DNA from: AM-2324 sp042091035
Lineage (GTDB): Bacteria; Bacteroidota; Bacteroidia; Chitinophagales; Saprospiraceae
NCBI GenBank assembly: GCA_042091035.1
Contig: JBELIG010000043.1
Coordinates: forward strand, 1 to 19,175
DNA: 19,175 nt
Direction of reading: 5' to 3'
The position numbers and the translations under genes were made by a program. Position 1 is the stretch's first letter, and each line of letters opens with the position of its first letter. Positions 1-8,073 of this stretch are shown in pieces. Under the pieces are notes generated by a model. It saw only the letters and a program-made list of their open reading frames with translations, did not search any database and was not told the DNA's origin.

Positions 1-1406
1 CTTTAACTAAGTATTTGGAGCAAACACCTAAAGGAATCGTAGAGCTTTTAGGGATAAAGGGTCTTGGTCCAAAAAAAATACGCATCATTTGGAAAGAACT
101 AGGTGTAGAGGAAATAGGTGAATTACTGTATGCAATCAATGAAAATAGATTAGTTGAATTGTCTGGCTTTGGTGCGAAGACTCAAGAGGATTTGCGTACA
201 AAGCTTGAGTATTTTCAGCAAAACATTGGAAACGTGCACTTTTCTAACCTGTATGAAGCTGCCAATGATTTGATCGATGAAATGGGGGCATTAAAGCCTG
301 AAGGAGGGCGCATAGCATTTTTGGGTGAATTTGCCGCACAGAATACGATAGGAGATAAGGTGCAACTCTTGATTAATTACCCACTGTCAAAAGATGAATT
401 CGAAGAGCTTGGCTATACTATTGTAGAATTAAATGATAATAGGGTAATTCTAAATTCGAAGGCAGGCCTGGAGATACAAATAGATTCTGTTCCAGCAGAT
501 CAGTTTGGTTCATTTTTGATTCAGCATTCGATATTACCTGAACAATCTATCATTGGCAAAGAAGATAAATATGCTTCGGAAGAAGAATTCTTTAAATCAA
601 AAGGCATTGGCTTTGTTCCTGCGCCCGCTCGACATCTAGATCATGTTTGGACTTATTCTGCTAATGGAGATACTTATCCCTTGATCCAAAGGAATGATCT
701 GTTGGGTTTAGTGCATAATCACTCGACCTACAGTGACGGAATGAATACCATGGAGGAGATGGTTTTAGCAGCCAAGGCAGGTGGATTTGAATATATGCTT
801 ATGACCGATCATTCTAAGTCTGCTTTCTATGCAAATGGACTAAAAGAAGATCGCTTGGTGGAGCAATGGGCAGAGATAGATGCAATTAATGCAAAGCACC
901 CTGATTTTAAATTACTAAAAGGGATTGAGTGTGATATCTTAAATGATGGTAATTTGGATTATGATGACGAAATCTTAAAACAATTTGATGCCATTATAAT
1001 TTCTGTTCATTCTAACCTTAGGATGGATGAGGATAAAGCTACTAATAGGATTTTAAAAGCGATCGAAAACCCATATTCAAATATTTTAGGTCATCCAACT
1101 GGCCGATTATTGCTCAGCAGAAAAGGATATCCAATTGACCATAAAAAGATTATTGATGCCTGCGCTGCTAATCGTGTACAAATTGAATTGAATGCTAATC
1201 CTTGGCGATTAGACCTTGACCCAGCTTGGATTCCTTATGCTATGGAAAAAGGTGTGAAAATCTCGATAAACCCTGATGCACACTCAGTAAAAGGGATCGA
1301 GGATGTTAAATATGGGGTCTTAGCAGCACAATCTGGGGGACTTACCAAAGAGGCTTGCCTCAATACGCGAGGTTTAGAAGACTTTTTATCTTTACTTGAA
1401 AAATAA
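1..1406 (+). CDS. polX: PolX/PHP-family protein (DNA polymerase X-like), 5' end outside window
   Basis: This is the C-terminal majority of a bacterial PolX, a DNA-repair protein joining a family X polymerase core to a PHP phosphoesterase. The frame is open to the window edge (first full codon at base 3), so the TTG at 15 is not the true start; about 100 N-terminal residues are missing compared with the usual ~570. Numbering from that TTG, helix-hairpin-helix segments lie near 13-22 and 49-60 and the remnant nucleotidyltransferase domain near 75-175. The PHP domain (about 230-463) has all expected metal-binding motifs: HNHSTYSDG (234-242), TDHS (264-267), GIECD (303-307), SVHS, GHPTGR (H360) and NPDAHS (419-424). 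The polymerase site is degenerate: the GS...RR segment reads GEFAAQN, the GDxD pair reads GDKV, and the third Asp appears to be Q155. It therefore probably acts as a PHP nuclease or phosphoesterase rather than a polymerase. Family assignment is firm; loss of polymerase activity is inferred. Confidence 0.9.
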   Translation, partial: LTKYLEQTPKGIVELLGIKGLGPKKIRIIWKELGVEEIGELLYAINENRLVELSGFGAKTQEDLRTKLEYFQQNIGNVHFSNLYEAANDLIDEMGALKPEGGRIAFLGEFAAQNTIGDKVQLLINYPLSKDEFEELGYTIVELNDNRVILNSKAGLEIQIDSVPADQFGSFLIQHSILPEQSIIGKEDKYASEEEFFKSKGIGFVPAPARHLDHVWTYSANGDTYPLIQRNDLLGLVHNHSTYSDGMNTMEEMVLAAKAGGFEYMLMTDHSKSAFYANGLKEDRLVEQWAEIDAINAKHPDFKLLKGIECDILNDGNLDYDDEILKQFDAIIISVHSNLRMDEDKATNRILKAIENPYSNILGHPTGRLLLSRKGYPIDHKKIIDACAANRVQIELNANPWRLDLDPAWIPYAMEKGVKISINPDAHSVKGIEDVKYGVLAAQSGGLTKEACLNTRGLEDFLSLLEK

Positions 1407-1483
1407 CTTAATCATTGCCTTCTTTTGGTGTTTTACTTACTTATGCACTTGAAGGAATGTTAACTATAAATGGAAGAATTAGA

Positions 1484-2200
1484 ATGAATTACAAACTGTA
1501 TATAATAGCCTTGGCCTTCTGTTCAATGGCTTCTTGCAAGCAACAAAAGAATGAAGAGCCTATTCAAGACTCTATGAGTATTATTTCAAAGGCTACAGAA
1601 GAAGCTGGAGGGCTAGAGAATTGGACCAAACTTAATGAAGTGAAATTTGGTTTGAATAAGATTTCTTTTGAGAAGGGTGCCTCCTCTGAAATAAATGAAA
1701 TTCATATTTATGAGGGAGGGGATCGTCCCAAGAAGCGAATATCTTTCGAGAATGAATCGGGTGATTTTATCAGCTATGCTGAAATCATGGGGCAGTATTT
1801 TAGTTTTGAAAATGATACTGAAGATACTTTAGTCAACAAAGAAATGGTTAAAATCGCAGTACTAGATGCCTATCAAATGACCTGCCTCCCATTTAATATT
1901 ATTGATCTGGAAGGCCAAATGAAATATCTGGGTTCTGACTCTACAACACACAGCGAAATTTCTGAGGTTGTTGCCATAAGTGAGAATAACCAAAAGTGGT
2001 GGTTCTATTTTTCAAAAAAGAGTGGAGCAGTCCTTTCTTATAAGCATTTAAGATATGGTATTACAACTCAAACTGTAATTGAAGTGCGACAAGAATTTGA
2101 AGGGTTTCAATTGCCTGTATATGTAAAGAAGTACAAGCTGGATGGCGACCGAAAAGTGCTATTGGAGAATATATATTTAGGAACTCGAACGTTTAAATAA
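1484..2200 (+). CDS. Small lipoprotein, possibly DUF6503-like
   Basis: This encodes a 238-residue predicted lipoprotein of unknown function. I chose the ATG at 1484 because it starts directly with a lipoprotein signal peptide (MNYKLYIIALAFCSMASC, lipobox Cys at residue 18). The in-frame TTG at 1415 would put 23 unsuitable residues ahead of that signal. After an acidic linker, the mature part reads as a beta-rich single domain with features such as GGLENWTKLNEV and a later WWFYFSKKSGAVLSY. These recall the DUF6503 family of small Bacteroidota exported proteins, but that comparison is from memory and tentative. It lies 77 nt after the PolX gene on the same strand and ends immediately before a strong terminator, so the two may be co-transcribed. 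No catalytic motif was recognised. Confidence 0.75.
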   Translation: MNYKLYIIALAFCSMASCKQQKNEEPIQDSMSIISKATEEAGGLENWTKLNEVKFGLNKISFEKGASSEINEIHIYEGGDRPKKRISFENESGDFISYAEIMGQYFSFENDTEDTLVNKEMVKIAVLDAYQMTCLPFNIIDLEGQMKYLGSDSTTHSEISEVVAISENNQKWWFYFSKKSGAVLSYKHLRYGITTQTVIEVRQEFEGFQLPVYVKKYKLDGDRKVLLENIYLGTRTFK

Positions 2201-2233
2201 AAAAAGATCCTCCAATGCGGAGGATCTTTTTTT
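2199..2233. terminator. Strong bidirectional rho-independent terminator
   Basis: A perfect stem pairs 2201-2213 with 2219-2231 around a 5-nt loop. It has a GATCCTCC/GGAGGATC core flanked by an A-run on the left and a T-run on the right, so it can work in both directions. It sits between the stop codon of the plus-strand lipoprotein gene (2198-2200) and the stop codon of the minus-strand gene fragment (2236-2238). Confidence 0.9.
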
Positions 2234-2235
2234 AT

Positions 2236-2391
2236 TTATAGAGAAACATCATTTTCTGGCTCTAGAATCTCTTCATTAGATACGAATTTGTTGTTCAGAT
2301 CTGTACTGATTCCAATGTTGAATCGTGTTATTTCAAAGCCTTCGAATGGCTTGAATCCAGCGTCATCTGTATAGTTCTTATTGAAGAGTCC
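2236..2391 (-). CDS. C-terminal fragment of an unidentified protein, cut by the assembly gap
   Basis: The minus strand is open for 51 codons from the gap edge at 2391 down to a TAA at 2236-2238, which lies directly against the shared terminator. The visible residues start GLFNKNYTDDAGF, continue with GFEITRFNIGISTDLNNKF and end EPENDVSL. Good codon quality, placement against a bidirectional terminator and the lack of any competing plus-strand gene support a real gene. The amphipathic alternation in the middle could be a beta strand, as in an exported or barrel protein, but I do not recognise the family. Most of the gene lies in the unsequenced gap, so neither its start nor its length can be given. 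Confidence 0.65.
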   Translation of the reverse strand, partial: GLFNKNYTDDAGFKPFEGFEITRFNIGISTDLNNKFVSNEEILEPENDVSL

Positions 2392-2491
2392 NNNNNNNNN
2401 NNNNNNNNNNNNNNNNNNNNNNNNNNNNNNNNNNNNNNNNNNNNNNNNNNNNNNNNNNNNNNNNNNNNNNNNNNNNNNNNNNNNNNNNNNN
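2392..2491. other. Assembly gap of 100 N
   Basis: Exactly 100 N bases interrupt the sequence. A round 100 is the conventional placeholder for a scaffold gap of unknown size, so the real distance between the flanking contigs may be much larger. The gap hides the 5' part of the minus-strand gene to its left and probably the upstream promoter of the DUF1573 gene to its right. Confidence 0.99.
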
Positions 2492-2505
2492 CCTAAACCT
2501 TTTTA

Positions 2506-2513
2506 TAACTTTA
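2506..2513 (+). promoter_or_regulatory. Possible -7 promoter element for the DUF1573 gene
   Basis: TAACTTTA is one base from the Bacteroidota -7 consensus TAnnTTTG and lies 12 nt before the ATG at 2526. Any -33 element would fall in the gap and the implied leader is very short, so this is a weak call. Confidence 0.25.
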
Positions 2514-2525
2514 ATTAATTCTATC

Positions 2526-3062
2526 ATGCTTAAGAATGTAAAATTAGGTCTTCTAGCATTGGCAATGGGCGCTACTATGGTGGCTTGTCAAAATGAAGGT
2601 GAAAACAATTCAGATGCTGCAGCAGATGCGCCAGCAGTACAACCTGTAGCTAACGAAGCTAGCTCATTAGTAAATGATCAAGCTACTGCAGTTCCTGCAG
2701 GTCCTACAACTTCTATCACATTTGAAGAGTCTGAATTCAACTTCGGAACAGTAGATGCAGGTGCGATTGTTGAGCACACATACGCATTTACAAATACAGG
2801 TAGCGAGCCATTAGTGATTTCTAATGCTAAAGGTTCTTGTGGATGTACTGTACCAGATTGGCCAAAAGAGCCAGTAATGCCAGGTCAGACTGGAGAGATT
2901 CGTGTTAAGTTTGATTCTAAGAATAAGAACAAAGCACAGAAGAAAAAAGTAACAATTACTGCTAATACTGAGCCAGCACAAACTTTCCTTTACATTTCAG
3001 GTGAAGTAAATGGTGTTGACAGACCTGCACAACCAGTACAGGCTACTCCTCAGGCGCAATAA
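2526..3062 (+). CDS. DUF1573 domain lipoprotein
   Basis: This encodes a 178-residue exported lipoprotein. The signal peptide ends in a MVAC lipobox (Cys21). A low-complexity Ala/Asp/Pro-rich linker follows (about 25-60), then one DUF1573 domain (about 64-162) and a Pro/Gln-rich tail. DUF1573 is an immunoglobulin-like beta-sandwich related to the ASPM/SPD-2/Hydin group. Family hallmarks visible here are FNFGTVDAG, the TFxNTGSEPLVI-type strand, the SCGCT motif (about 104-108) and the PGQTGEIRVKFDS strand. The family is common in Bacteroidota and has no established enzymatic role; a periplasmic or surface scaffolding role is inferred. The ATG at 2526 is well placed for the signal peptide. A terminator follows 20 nt after the stop, so the gene appears monocistronic. 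Confidence 0.88.
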   Translation: MLKNVKLGLLALAMGATMVACQNEGENNSDAAADAPAVQPVANEASSLVNDQATAVPAGPTTSITFEESEFNFGTVDAGAIVEHTYAFTNTGSEPLVISNAKGSCGCTVPDWPKEPVMPGQTGEIRVKFDSKNKNKAQKKKVTITANTEPAQTFLYISGEVNGVDRPAQPVQATPQAQ

Positions 3063-3082
3063 TAATAGATTGCTCTATAATT

Positions 3083-3117
3083 ACAAAAAGGTCATTCAGT
3101 TTGAATGGCCTTTTTGT
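3083..3117 (+). terminator. Rho-independent terminator after the DUF1573 gene
   Basis: A 15-bp stem (3083-3097 with 3103-3117, one G-T pair) closes a 5-nt loop and carries A-run and T-run flanks. It overlaps the upstream ATG at 3105 in the prenyltransferase frame, which argues that the next gene starts later, at 3144. Confidence 0.85.
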
Positions 3118-3143
3118 ATTTTAGCAAAAAAATTGGAAAAGCT

Positions 3144-4010
3144 ATGAAGCGATACCTGTCGATGATAAAATTCTCCCACACTATTTTTGCCTTACCCTTT
3201 GCTATATTAGGCTTTACTTTAGGTTCCTTAAGCTCAGGAGATACAATAGATTGGATATTGTTTGCCTATGTTTTGCTCTGTATGGTTTTTGCTAGAAGTG
3301 CAGCAATGTCCTTTAATAGATATATTGATCGAGACATCGATGAGGCGAATCCAAGAACTGCTGTTCGCGAAATTCCTTCCGGTGTGATTAGTCCAAGATC
3401 AGCCCTATTATTTACCCTTTTCAATTGCCTGGCCTTTATTGTTGTAACAGCATTTATAAATTCGATTTGTTTCTATCTGTCTCCAGTTGCCTTAGCTGTA
3501 GTTCTAGGGTACAGCTATACAAAGAGATTTACCTTTCTTTGTCATCTCATACTGGGCTTAGGGCTTAGCCTAGCGCCCGTTGGTGCTTATTTGGCTGTAA
3601 CAGGCCAGTTTGATTGGATTCCTGTCTTATTAGGTGTTGGGGTTTTGTTTTGGGTTGCGGGATTTGATATTATTTATGCATTGCAGGATTCCGATTTTGA
3701 TAAGGAGAAAGGCTTGTTCTCTATTCCTTCATATTTTGGGAAGTCAAAGGCATTAATTATTTCTAGGTTTTTACATGCCTTATGCGCTCTTGCTCTATCA
3801 TTGTCCATTAAGTTGATCATAGAACAATTGGGCTTACAGTATGGCTTTGGATTGGCTGGTTTAGCTGTCTTCTGTACCTTATTACTTTATCAGCATTCAT
3901 TAGTAAAGGCTAATGACCTGTCTAAGGTGAATCTTGCCTTTTTTACTACAAATGGAATTGCTTCTATAGTCTTCACTTCTATATTGGTTGTAGGATTATA
4001 CCTGGCATAA
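3144..4010 (+). CDS. mqnP: MqnP-like UbiA-family prenyltransferase (menaquinone biosynthesis)
   Basis: This is an integral membrane prenyltransferase of the UbiA superfamily, 288 residues from the ATG at 3144. The earlier in-frame ATG at 3105 is rejected because it lies inside the preceding terminator and adds an atypical tail. The protein opens with the family-typical KFSHTIFALPFA segment and has about eight hydrophobic helices. Both Asp-rich loops for Mg-diphosphate binding are present: N58-x3-D62-x3-D66 followed by NPRTAVREIPSG, and YALQDSDFDKEKG (D182, D184, D186). Because mqnE and mqnA of the futalosine pathway are in the same window, the likely reaction is prenylation of 1,4-dihydroxy-6-naphthoate rather than 4-hydroxybenzoate. 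UbiA-like annotation as 4-hydroxybenzoate octaprenyltransferase is the main alternative. It is flanked by terminators and so probably transcribed alone. Confidence 0.87.
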   Translation: MKRYLSMIKFSHTIFALPFAILGFTLGSLSSGDTIDWILFAYVLLCMVFARSAAMSFNRYIDRDIDEANPRTAVREIPSGVISPRSALLFTLFNCLAFIVVTAFINSICFYLSPVALAVVLGYSYTKRFTFLCHLILGLGLSLAPVGAYLAVTGQFDWIPVLLGVGVLFWVAGFDIIYALQDSDFDKEKGLFSIPSYFGKSKALIISRFLHALCALALSLSIKLIIEQLGLQYGFGLAGLAVFCTLLLYQHSLVKANDLSKVNLAFFTTNGIASIVFTSILVVGLYLA

Positions 4011-4043
4011 AAAAAGGGGCTCTTTCAAGAGCCCCTTTTTTTT
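4009..4043. terminator. Bidirectional terminator between convergent genes
   Basis: A 15-bp stem (4009-4023 with 4028-4042) has a GGGGCTCT/AGAGCCCC core, a 4-nt loop, an A-run on the left and an 8-T run on the right. It overlaps the stop codons of both the prenyltransferase gene (4008-4010) and the minus-strand nuclease-like gene (4042-4044), so it serves both. Confidence 0.9.
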
Positions 4044-5073
4044 AGATTTTTTTGACTAAAACAATATAGCTTGGAAAGTGATCACTGTAACCTCCCAGGT
4101 AAGCACTACCTCCAAAGGTTCTTAATGGATAGCCCTTGTATTGGCCTTCCTTGGTGAACATCCAGTTTTTCTTAAAAATATAAGATTTCTTGTAGTAGAA
4201 ACCTTCTTTATCCATCAGATCTTCAGAAACGATAATTTGATCGAATAGATTCCAGTTTCCTCTGTAGCATAGGGTTCCGTTACCACCTTGGTGCATATCA
4301 AAGAATGGATTATATAGGTCGTTTTCTCTGATTTGATTCTTATCACCCTTAGCACGTAAATGCTTAGTTAATGATTTGTTGTACGGATCATCATTCATAT
4401 CACCCATTACTATGATTTGAGCATCTGGATTTTTTTCATAAATCTCGTCCACAATCTTTCTACACATCTTAGCTGCTTCTGCTCTTTTGGGAGCAGATTT
4501 CTTTTCACCACCTGATCTACTTGGCCAGTGATTTACTAAGATATGTATGGTTTCACCAGAAAGACTACCTGTCACGTGTAATATGTCTCTAGTCGTTCTT
4601 TTTTTGCCATTCACTTCTGGTAAACTTACTTCTACGGCGCGGCTGTCAGAAACGGTGAAATATTTAGGATTGTAAAGTAGCGCATTGTCAATTCCTCTAA
4701 AGTCTGCAGATTCATGGTGCACGACCTTGTAATTTCTTCCTGCAATACCTTTCTGAGTGACAAGATCTTCCAATACTTTTCTGTTTTCAACCTCACATAC
4801 TCCAAGTACAGCTAAGCCATCAGGACTAAGGTTTGTGCCAATTTGCGAGATTACTTTATCCAGCTTGGAAAGTTTGTCCAAGTAGATCTCAGTGTTGTAA
4901 GCTTTTGATCCTGTAGGTGTAAATTCGGAATCATGTTTATCCGGTGTGTCTAAAGTATCAAAAAGATTTTCAAGGTTATAAAAACCAATAAGGCTCGCCT
5001 GATATTGCTGGTCTTGAGCATTTGAAGTACTAATGCCTAGGCATAACAAGAACGTAAAAAGAAGATATTTCAT
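4042..5073 (-). CDS. Secreted endonuclease/exonuclease/phosphatase-family hydrolase
   Basis: This encodes a 343-residue exported member of the EEP (DNase I-like) metal-dependent phosphoesterase superfamily. The ATG at 5071-5073 starts a clean signal peptide (MKYLLFTFLLCLGISTSNAQ). An in-frame ATG at 5103 would overlap the putative -7 element and add ten unsuitable residues, so it is rejected. EEP motifs appear in order: FYNLENLFD (N34), GVCEVEN (metal-binding E94), the GIDNALLYNP strand, NHWPSRSGG (catalytic H182), MGDMNDDP (D225 and N227), NLFDQIIVS, and the terminal YSDHFP pair D331/H332. All catalytic positions look intact. Substrates in the family include DNA, RNA, inositol phosphates and sphingomyelin; the surroundings favour nucleic acid, but this is inferred. 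It is divergent from the TonB-dependent receptor gene, with a 177-nt intergenic region. Confidence 0.88.
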   Translation of the reverse strand: MKYLLFTFLLCLGISTSNAQDQQYQASLIGFYNLENLFDTLDTPDKHDSEFTPTGSKAYNTEIYLDKLSKLDKVISQIGTNLSPDGLAVLGVCEVENRKVLEDLVTQKGIAGRNYKVVHHESADFRGIDNALLYNPKYFTVSDSRAVEVSLPEVNGKKRTTRDILHVTGSLSGETIHILVNHWPSRSGGEKKSAPKRAEAAKMCRKIVDEIYEKNPDAQIIVMGDMNDDPYNKSLTKHLRAKGDKNQIRENDLYNPFFDMHQGGNGTLCYRGNWNLFDQIIVSEDLMDKEGFYYKKSYIFKKNWMFTKEGQYKGYPLRTFGGSAYLGGYSDHFPSYIVLVKKI

Positions 5074-5100
5074 AAGTTCAACGTGTTTTCTAAATTTCTG

Positions 5101-5108
5101 CAAAAATA
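5101..5108 (-). promoter_or_regulatory. Putative -7 promoter element for the EEP gene
   Basis: On the minus strand this reads TATTTTTG, an exact match to the Bacteroidota -7 consensus TAnnTTTG. It predicts transcription starting about 20-25 nt before the ATG at 5073, which supports that start. No clear -33 element was found at the usual spacing. Confidence 0.4.
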
Positions 5109-5213
5109 GTTCTTATTTTTCACACGATAGAATCTACAGGTCAGAATAATGTAATGCTACCATAAATATTAGATTATTCTTGGTGTGGATTTCTTTTAAA
5201 CGCTCCAAAAAGG

Positions 5214-5221
5214 TATTTTTG
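5214..5221 (+). promoter_or_regulatory. Putative -7 promoter element for the TonB-dependent receptor operon
   Basis: TATTTTTG is an exact match to TAnnTTTG and lies 29 nt before the ATG at 5251, giving a plausible short leader. The same octamer occurs on the opposite strand ahead of the divergent EEP gene. A convincing -33 TTTG is not present at 19-21 nt. Confidence 0.4.
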
Positions 5222-5250
5222 TGTGCTAATTTCGATTTGCTACTAACAAA

Positions 5251-8043
5251 ATGATTAGAATGAAATTAAAATCAATGTTATTGGGTTTGATCCTGCTTGG
5301 TTTACCTTCTTTACTTTCTGCTCAATTGATATTATTCAAAGGGGAAGTAAAAGACATGGGGACGGGTAAGGCTATTCCTGGTGTTGAGGTCAGTTGTGAA
5401 CTTGACCGCACAACAACAAATGAGGAAGGGAAATTTTCTTTTAACCTTCCAAGCGATGTGGAAACTCTAACTTTTACCTTTAAGATGGAGGGATACGAGT
5501 CTCAAACAAAACTTATCAATGTTTCTTCTGAAGATGTTAATGACTTGGGAGTTATCAGCCTGAAAGTTTCTTTGGATGATCAGGATGAGATAATTCCAAT
5601 GGTGTTAATCTCTGATTCTGATTTAGATGACGCAAATTCGAATCAAAGTGTTTCTTCACTGGTAGGTTCTTCTAATGATGTGTTTGTCCGAACAGCTGCT
5701 TACACGTTTAGCTCTGCTAGATTTCGTATTCGTGGACTAGATGGTATAAATACATCTATGTTTTTTAATGGTGTTCCAATGAATGACCTGGAGAATGGTC
5801 GTGTCTATTGGAGTACTTGGGGTGGTTTGAATGATGTTATGCGTAGCAGAGAGACAAGCGTTGGTCTTGAAGCGATTGACTACACTATTGGTGGAGTAGG
5901 AGGAGCATCTTCAATTGATACTAGAGCATCCAAGCAAAGAAAGCAAAATAAGGTAGTTTATTCATCTTCTAATCGTTCTTACAGAAATAGGTTGATGGTT
6001 ACTTGGGGTTCAGGTCAGCTTAAAAACGGTTGGTCTGTTGCACTTTCTGGCTCAAGAAGATGGTCTGATCAAGGTTATGTAGAAGGGACTTACTATGATG
6101 CATGGTCTTATTTCTTGTCTGTAGATAAGAAAATAGGTAAGCATACCTTAAATTTAACATCTCTTGCAGCTCCTGTAAGACGTGGTAAAGGTGGTGCAGC
6201 AATTACCGAATTATATGAATTAACTGATAATAATTACTACAATCCATATTGGGGTTTCCAAAATGGAAAAGTAAGAAATAGCCGTGAGTTTAGATCTTTT
6301 CAGCCAGTTAATATCCTTCGTCACGACTGGGATATTTCTGAGACATCTAAGTTGACCACTGCTGCGTCTTACCAGTTCGGTAAAAGCGGATCAACCGCAA
6401 TCGATTGGTATGGAGCACGTGATCCAAGGCCAGATTATTATAGATATCTGCCTTCAGCAATCGAGAATCCAAACATGGCAGCCCTTGTTGCAGAGGCATA
6501 CAGGACTGATCCATCAGTATCTCAGATTAATTTCGATTACATGTATGATGTTAATCAGAATTCTTTTGAAGTGATATCAGATGCCAATGGCATAGCTGGA
6601 AATGATTTCTCCGGTGCTAGATCTAAGTACATTATAGAGGAAAGAAGATATGATAGTCAGAAGATTAATTTCAATACGCTATATAGAAATTACCTTACAG
6701 ATAATATTACACTTAGAGGTGGCTTGATGTACCAGATGTATATCGGGAATAACTTCAAAGTAATTGATGATCTTCTCGGAGGGGAATTTTATGTAGATAT
6801 TAACAGATTTGCGGAGATTGATTTCCCTAATAATCCTGATGCTAGACAGAATGATCTAGATAATCCAAACAGAATTCTTACTGAGGGTGACGTTTTTGGT
6901 TATGATTATGATCCTAACGTAAGAAAGGCTACAGCTTGGGGACAAGCTGAATTTACATTCAAAAAAGTAGACTTTTTTGTAGGAGGTGAGTTTTCAAACA
7001 CACAGCTTTGGAGAGAGGGTGATGTTCGTAATGGATTATTCCCAGACAATTCTTTTGGCAAGTCAGAGGTTAAATCTTTTGATAATTACATGGCTAAAGC
7101 TGGTTTGACCTACAAATTCAATACGAGATATTATTTATACGCTAATGTTGCCATGGGTACACGTGCGCCATTTATTCGTAATGCTTTTGTATCTCCTAGG
7201 ACAAGAAATACCTATGTAGATGGGCTTCAGAGTGAAGAGATTATGTCTGGAGAAGCGGGTTATGTAGTTCGTACACCTAGATTAAAAGCTAGAGCAAGTG
7301 TCTATTATGTTGATTTCAAGAATCGGGTGAAGACAATGAGCTTTTTCAACGATGAAGAGATTAGTCAAGGTTCTGAACTAGATGATTCAACGATTCGCCT
7401 AGGCTTTGTGAATCTTACACTTTCGGGTATCGACCAACAGCATGTAGGTACGGAGTTGGCCTTTGAATATAAAATAACATCAGCTCTTGAAATTGTTGGA
7501 GTAGCTGCAATCGGTCAATATAACTATAGCTCAAATGCAATAGCTACTATTGTAAATGATGCAAACCCTTTTGTTGGTGTTTCTGATCGTTTGATCTATA
7601 TGAATAATCATTATCTTCCAGGTATGGTTCAAGAAGCTTACTCTGGTGGTTTGAGATATAACAGTGCTCGTTACTGGTTTGCCAATGTTAGTGTAAATTA
7701 CTTTGGAAAAGCTTATCTAGATTTCAATCCAAATCGTAGAACAGATGTAGCTGTGTCAGGCGTCCGCGAAGGATCTGACGCATGGAATGATATTCTTGCA
7801 CAGGCTACTGGTGGGGAAGGAATGACAGTGGATTTCTTCGGTGGTAAATCTTTTAAGTTTGGAGATTACTTTATATCCCTAACGGTAGGTGTGAACAACA
7901 TCCTAGATAACACGGAGTTAGTAACGGGAGGCTATGAGCAGCTTCGATTCGATTTTGAAACTAAGGATATCAATAGATTCCCCGAAAGAAGATACTTTAT
8001 GTACGGGAGAAACTATTTTGTAAACCTTGGTGTAAGCTTTTAA
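5251..8043 (+). CDS. TonB-dependent outer-membrane receptor
   Basis: This encodes a 930-residue outer-membrane active transporter. A signal peptide (about 1-24, ending LLSAQ) is followed by a carboxypeptidase-regulatory-like beta-sandwich (about 28-106, GEVKDMGTGKAIPGVEV). A short acidic linker with a possible TonB-box-like stretch (EIIPMVLIS, 113-121) leads into the plug domain (about 130-228; FRIRGLDGINTSMFFNGVPM). The rest is a long aromatic-rich beta barrel ending in NYFVNLGVSF with the terminal Phe typical of outer-membrane proteins. Its length and domain order fit Bacteroidota receptors. There is no SusD gene next door; a DUF5689 lipoprotein takes that place 30 nt downstream, with no terminator between. 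The cargo cannot be read from the sequence. With secreted phosphodiesterase-type enzymes on both sides, import of nucleic-acid or phosphodiester fragments is a reasonable inference. The ATG at 5260 is an alternative start. Confidence 0.9.
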   Translation: MIRMKLKSMLLGLILLGLPSLLSAQLILFKGEVKDMGTGKAIPGVEVSCELDRTTTNEEGKFSFNLPSDVETLTFTFKMEGYESQTKLINVSSEDVNDLGVISLKVSLDDQDEIIPMVLISDSDLDDANSNQSVSSLVGSSNDVFVRTAAYTFSSARFRIRGLDGINTSMFFNGVPMNDLENGRVYWSTWGGLNDVMRSRETSVGLEAIDYTIGGVGGASSIDTRASKQRKQNKVVYSSSNRSYRNRLMVTWGSGQLKNGWSVALSGSRRWSDQGYVEGTYYDAWSYFLSVDKKIGKHTLNLTSLAAPVRRGKGGAAITELYELTDNNYYNPYWGFQNGKVRNSREFRSFQPVNILRHDWDISETSKLTTAASYQFGKSGSTAIDWYGARDPRPDYYRYLPSAIENPNMAALVAEAYRTDPSVSQINFDYMYDVNQNSFEVISDANGIAGNDFSGARSKYIIEERRYDSQKINFNTLYRNYLTDNITLRGGLMYQMYIGNNFKVIDDLLGGEFYVDINRFAEIDFPNNPDARQNDLDNPNRILTEGDVFGYDYDPNVRKATAWGQAEFTFKKVDFFVGGEFSNTQLWREGDVRNGLFPDNSFGKSEVKSFDNYMAKAGLTYKFNTRYYLYANVAMGTRAPFIRNAFVSPRTRNTYVDGLQSEEIMSGEAGYVVRTPRLKARASVYYVDFKNRVKTMSFFNDEEISQGSELDDSTIRLGFVNLTLSGIDQQHVGTELAFEYKITSALEIVGVAAIGQYNYSSNAIATIVNDANPFVGVSDRLIYMNNHYLPGMVQEAYSGGLRYNSARYWFANVSVNYFGKAYLDFNPNRRTDVAVSGVREGSDAWNDILAQATGGEGMTVDFFGGKSFKFGDYFISLTVGVNNILDNTELVTGGYEQLRFDFETKDINRFPERRYFMYGRNYFVNLGVSF

Positions 8044-8073
8044 TCAATTGTTTAGATAAGAAATTAATTTAAA

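Noticed and set aside
15..17. TTG at base 15 as the start of the PolX gene
   Set aside because: The frame continues open to the window edge and the usual N-terminal part of PolX is missing, so the gene simply begins before the window.
1415..1483. Upstream TTG start extending the small lipoprotein
   Set aside because: It adds residues in front of a clean lipoprotein signal peptide that begins at the ATG at 1484.
3105..3143. ATG at 3105 as the prenyltransferase start
   Set aside because: It lies within the right arm of the terminator of the preceding gene, and the protein from 3144 matches the normal family N-terminus.
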